64,000 nt of DNA from Prochlorococcus sp. AG-402-G22 (GTDB taxonomy: Bacteria; Cyanobacteriota; Cyanobacteriia; PCC-6307; Cyanobiaceae): positions 1 through 64,000 of the forward strand of contig QCHV01000006.1 in assembly GCA_003217035.1 (NCBI GenBank), given 5' to 3'. Numbering within the stretch: the stretch's first letter is position 1; the number at the start of each line of letters is the position of its first letter. Shown here one piece after another: positions 62,137 through 64,000 of this stretch. The notes beneath the pieces were generated by a model. The model was given only the letters and a program-made list of their open reading frames with translations, did not search any database and was not told where the DNA came from. The position numbers and the translations under genes were made by a program.

Positions 62137-62628
62137 ATGGCCTCAGGTAGAGAACATGATCAATCTACTAAATTATGGTGCTTACCTTTTGGCTTAATTA
62201 CAGGCATAATACTGGGTTTTCAGAATGGAATTCTTGCTGGTATTTCATTTGTTCTTGGTGGATTATGGTTGTCTGCAGATTTAGACATTTGCTCAAAACC
62301 TCTTAAAAGATGGGGAATACTTCAAATAATTTGGTGGCCATATAGAAAAACAATCCCTCATCGCTCAATCCTCTCTCATGGCCCACTTATAGGTTCGTCT
62401 ATAAGATTAATCTACTTACTAGGAATGATATTCATTGCAGAGCTTCTCATTCAAGCTTTTGGCTTTAATTTAGAAATTATATCGCTTGAAAGAATCTTAA
62501 AGTTAATTGAAGACTATAGAGAAGAAACTATATCAATTCTTCTAGGTATTGAAGGTAGTTTATGGCTGCATTTAATTAAAGATAAAGATCCACTCCCAAT
62601 TAAATTAAACAAAAGGAAAAGAAAATAG
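62137..62628 (+). CDS. DUF2227-like metal-binding membrane protein
   Basis: This 163-residue protein resembles the cyanobacterial DUF2227 group of putative metal-binding membrane proteins. The basis is an N-terminal ASGREHDQST, GGLWLSADLDICSKPLKRWG with conserved acidic residues, and IPHRSILSHGPLIGSSIRL with two His. About three hydrophobic segments are present (FGLITGIILGFQNGILAG; LIYLLGMIFIAELLIQ; ILLGIEGSLWLHL). Metal binding through the D-x-D and H-R-S-x-x-S-H motifs is inference. It precedes mazG by 26 bases on the same strand. Confidence 0.82.
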   Translation: MASGREHDQSTKLWCLPFGLITGIILGFQNGILAGISFVLGGLWLSADLDICSKPLKRWGILQIIWWPYRKTIPHRSILSHGPLIGSSIRLIYLLGMIFIAELLIQAFGFNLEIISLERILKLIEDYREETISILLGIEGSLWLHLIKDKDPLPIKLNKRKRK

Positions 62629-62654
62629 AATGAATAAAATAAACAAGTTTAATC

Positions 62655-63464
62655 ATGTCAAGTAAAAAAACAAATAATACCGAAAAAGGAATTATCAATC
62701 TTCTGAAAATTGTCTCTAGATTGCGTGACCCAATCTCAGGGTGTCCATGGGACGTAAAGCAAACTCATGAATCATTAACTCCATATGTCATAGAAGAAGC
62801 TTATGAGGTTGTAGATGCCATTCGAAGAAAAAATGATAAAGACTTATCGGAAGAACTAGGGGACTTACTACTTCAAGTTATAATTCATGCTGAAATTGGA
62901 AATGAAAATAAGCATTTTAATTTTGACGATATAGTAGAAGGAATAACTAATAAGTTAATTCGAAGACATCCTCACATTTTCAAGAGTCAAGATAAAAATC
63001 TTGGTAAAAGCTGGCAAGAGATAAAGAACTTAGAAAAGCCAATTTCAAATTCAAAAACTCCCTTTTGTGACCATATTAGAGATAAGGTTAAGATTCAACC
63101 TGTATTAAATAGTTCAATTTATATCTCAAAAAAATCTGCACAAATAGGTTTCGATTGGAATAGTGAAGAAGGTATTTGGGACAAGTTTAATGAAGAGTTA
63201 AATGAACTTAAAGATGCATTATCAAAGAAAGATATGGAAAATGCATTAGAAGAATTAGGAGATCTACTTTTTACACTTATAAATATTGGAAGGTGGTATA
63301 ACTTAAATCCGGAAGATGCCCTTGCTAGAACTAATGAAAAATTTTTAGAAAGATTCTCTTTTATAGAATTGCTTCTTAATGGAAAGGTAGAAAATCAAAA
63401 AGGGGAAAAGCTAGCAATGTTGTGGCAAAAAGCAAAGAAAAGCATTGCCGATAAAAATAATTAG
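62655..63464 (+). CDS. mazG: nucleoside triphosphate pyrophosphohydrolase MazG
   Basis: MazG hydrolyses NTPs to NMP and pyrophosphate, and is linked to nutrient stress and to clearing damaged nucleotides. The 269-residue protein has two MazG domains. The first carries CPWDVKQTHESL, EEAYEVVDAI and EELGDLLLQVIIHAEI, which bind Mg2+ through the E-x-x-E and E-x-x-D elements. The second has IGFDWNSEEGIWDKFNEEL and EELGDLLFTLINIGR. The length is that of the two-domain enzyme. It is followed 88 bases later by speE. Confidence 0.96.
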   Translation: MSSKKTNNTEKGIINLLKIVSRLRDPISGCPWDVKQTHESLTPYVIEEAYEVVDAIRRKNDKDLSEELGDLLLQVIIHAEIGNENKHFNFDDIVEGITNKLIRRHPHIFKSQDKNLGKSWQEIKNLEKPISNSKTPFCDHIRDKVKIQPVLNSSIYISKKSAQIGFDWNSEEGIWDKFNEELNELKDALSKKDMENALEELGDLLFTLINIGRWYNLNPEDALARTNEKFLERFSFIELLLNGKVENQKGEKLAMLWQKAKKSIADKNN

Positions 63465-63509
63465 AAATCCATTGCTAATCTAATAGGGTTATCGATATGC
63501 TTAATAAAG

Positions 63510-64000
<491 letters not shown>

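Overview
This window looks like a stretch of a low-GC marine picocyanobacterial chromosome, most likely Prochlorococcus of a low-light type. That is inferred from memory of gene content and order, not from a search. Supporting signs are psbZ, a Psb34-like gene, the sulfolipid pair sqdB-sqdX, an acyl-lipid delta-9 desaturase, a lysC of the double tandem-ACT type, a cyanobacterial RNase J and SecA, very short intergenic gaps and AT-rich codon use. The window is almost entirely core housekeeping sequence. I see no insertion sequence, prophage, CRISPR array, toxin-antitoxin pair or defence island, and no gene-free stretch longer than about 300 bases.

Layout, left to right. 1-633 is the 3' part of an alpha/beta hydrolase. 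612-6222 (minus) is a run gyrB, SH3-like exported protein, two overlapping crcB fluoride-channel genes, mgtE, and a group 2 sigma factor. 6357-9834 (plus) holds miaA, infC, a GntR-type regulator and cysE. 9835-12678 (minus) is secA. 12811-14275 holds a GNAT acetyltransferase, tRNA-Gly, ribH and psbZ. 14403-22749 holds mutS, cobH, holA, lysC and uvrB. 22840-28725 holds a Ycf23-like gene, tilS, RNase J, dapA and asd. 28888-34250 (plus) is a proteostasis and replication cluster: tig, clpP, clpX, dnaX. 34261-37171 (minus) holds a family 2 glycosyltransferase and a SpoIID-like protein. 37270-42039 (plus) holds rpmI, rplT, a TPR protein, thiG, a 55-residue Psb34-like gene, sqdB and sqdX. 42045-47843 (minus) is a small unknown gene followed by the operon XRE-like protein, PLP lyase, gcvH, gcvP. 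47925-53426 (plus) holds the desaturase, rplI, dnaB, mnmG and a chorismate lyase. 53419-60792 holds a disordered protein, a SprT-like protein, an NTF2-like protein, ligA, a TVP38 membrane protein and valS. The right end holds two unknown genes, a HesB/IscA-like gene behind tRNA-Val, a DUF2227-like membrane protein, mazG and the start of speE.

Several neighbours plausibly work together: asd-dapA with lysC (aspartate pathway), tig-clpP-clpX (folding and proteolysis), sqdB-sqdX (sulfoquinovosyl lipid), gcvH-gcvP (glycine cleavage), and the paired crcB genes (one fluoride channel).

The observations I would look at first are: an RNase E-like arginine-rich tail on RNase J; a beta-clamp-binding-like motif at the N-terminus rather than the C-terminus of MutS; an A7 slippery site in dnaX at the end of domain III, where either shifted frame stops within a few codons; the short Psb34-like gene; and several compact inverted repeats in leaders and between convergent genes. 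None of these amounts to a clearly new multi-gene system.
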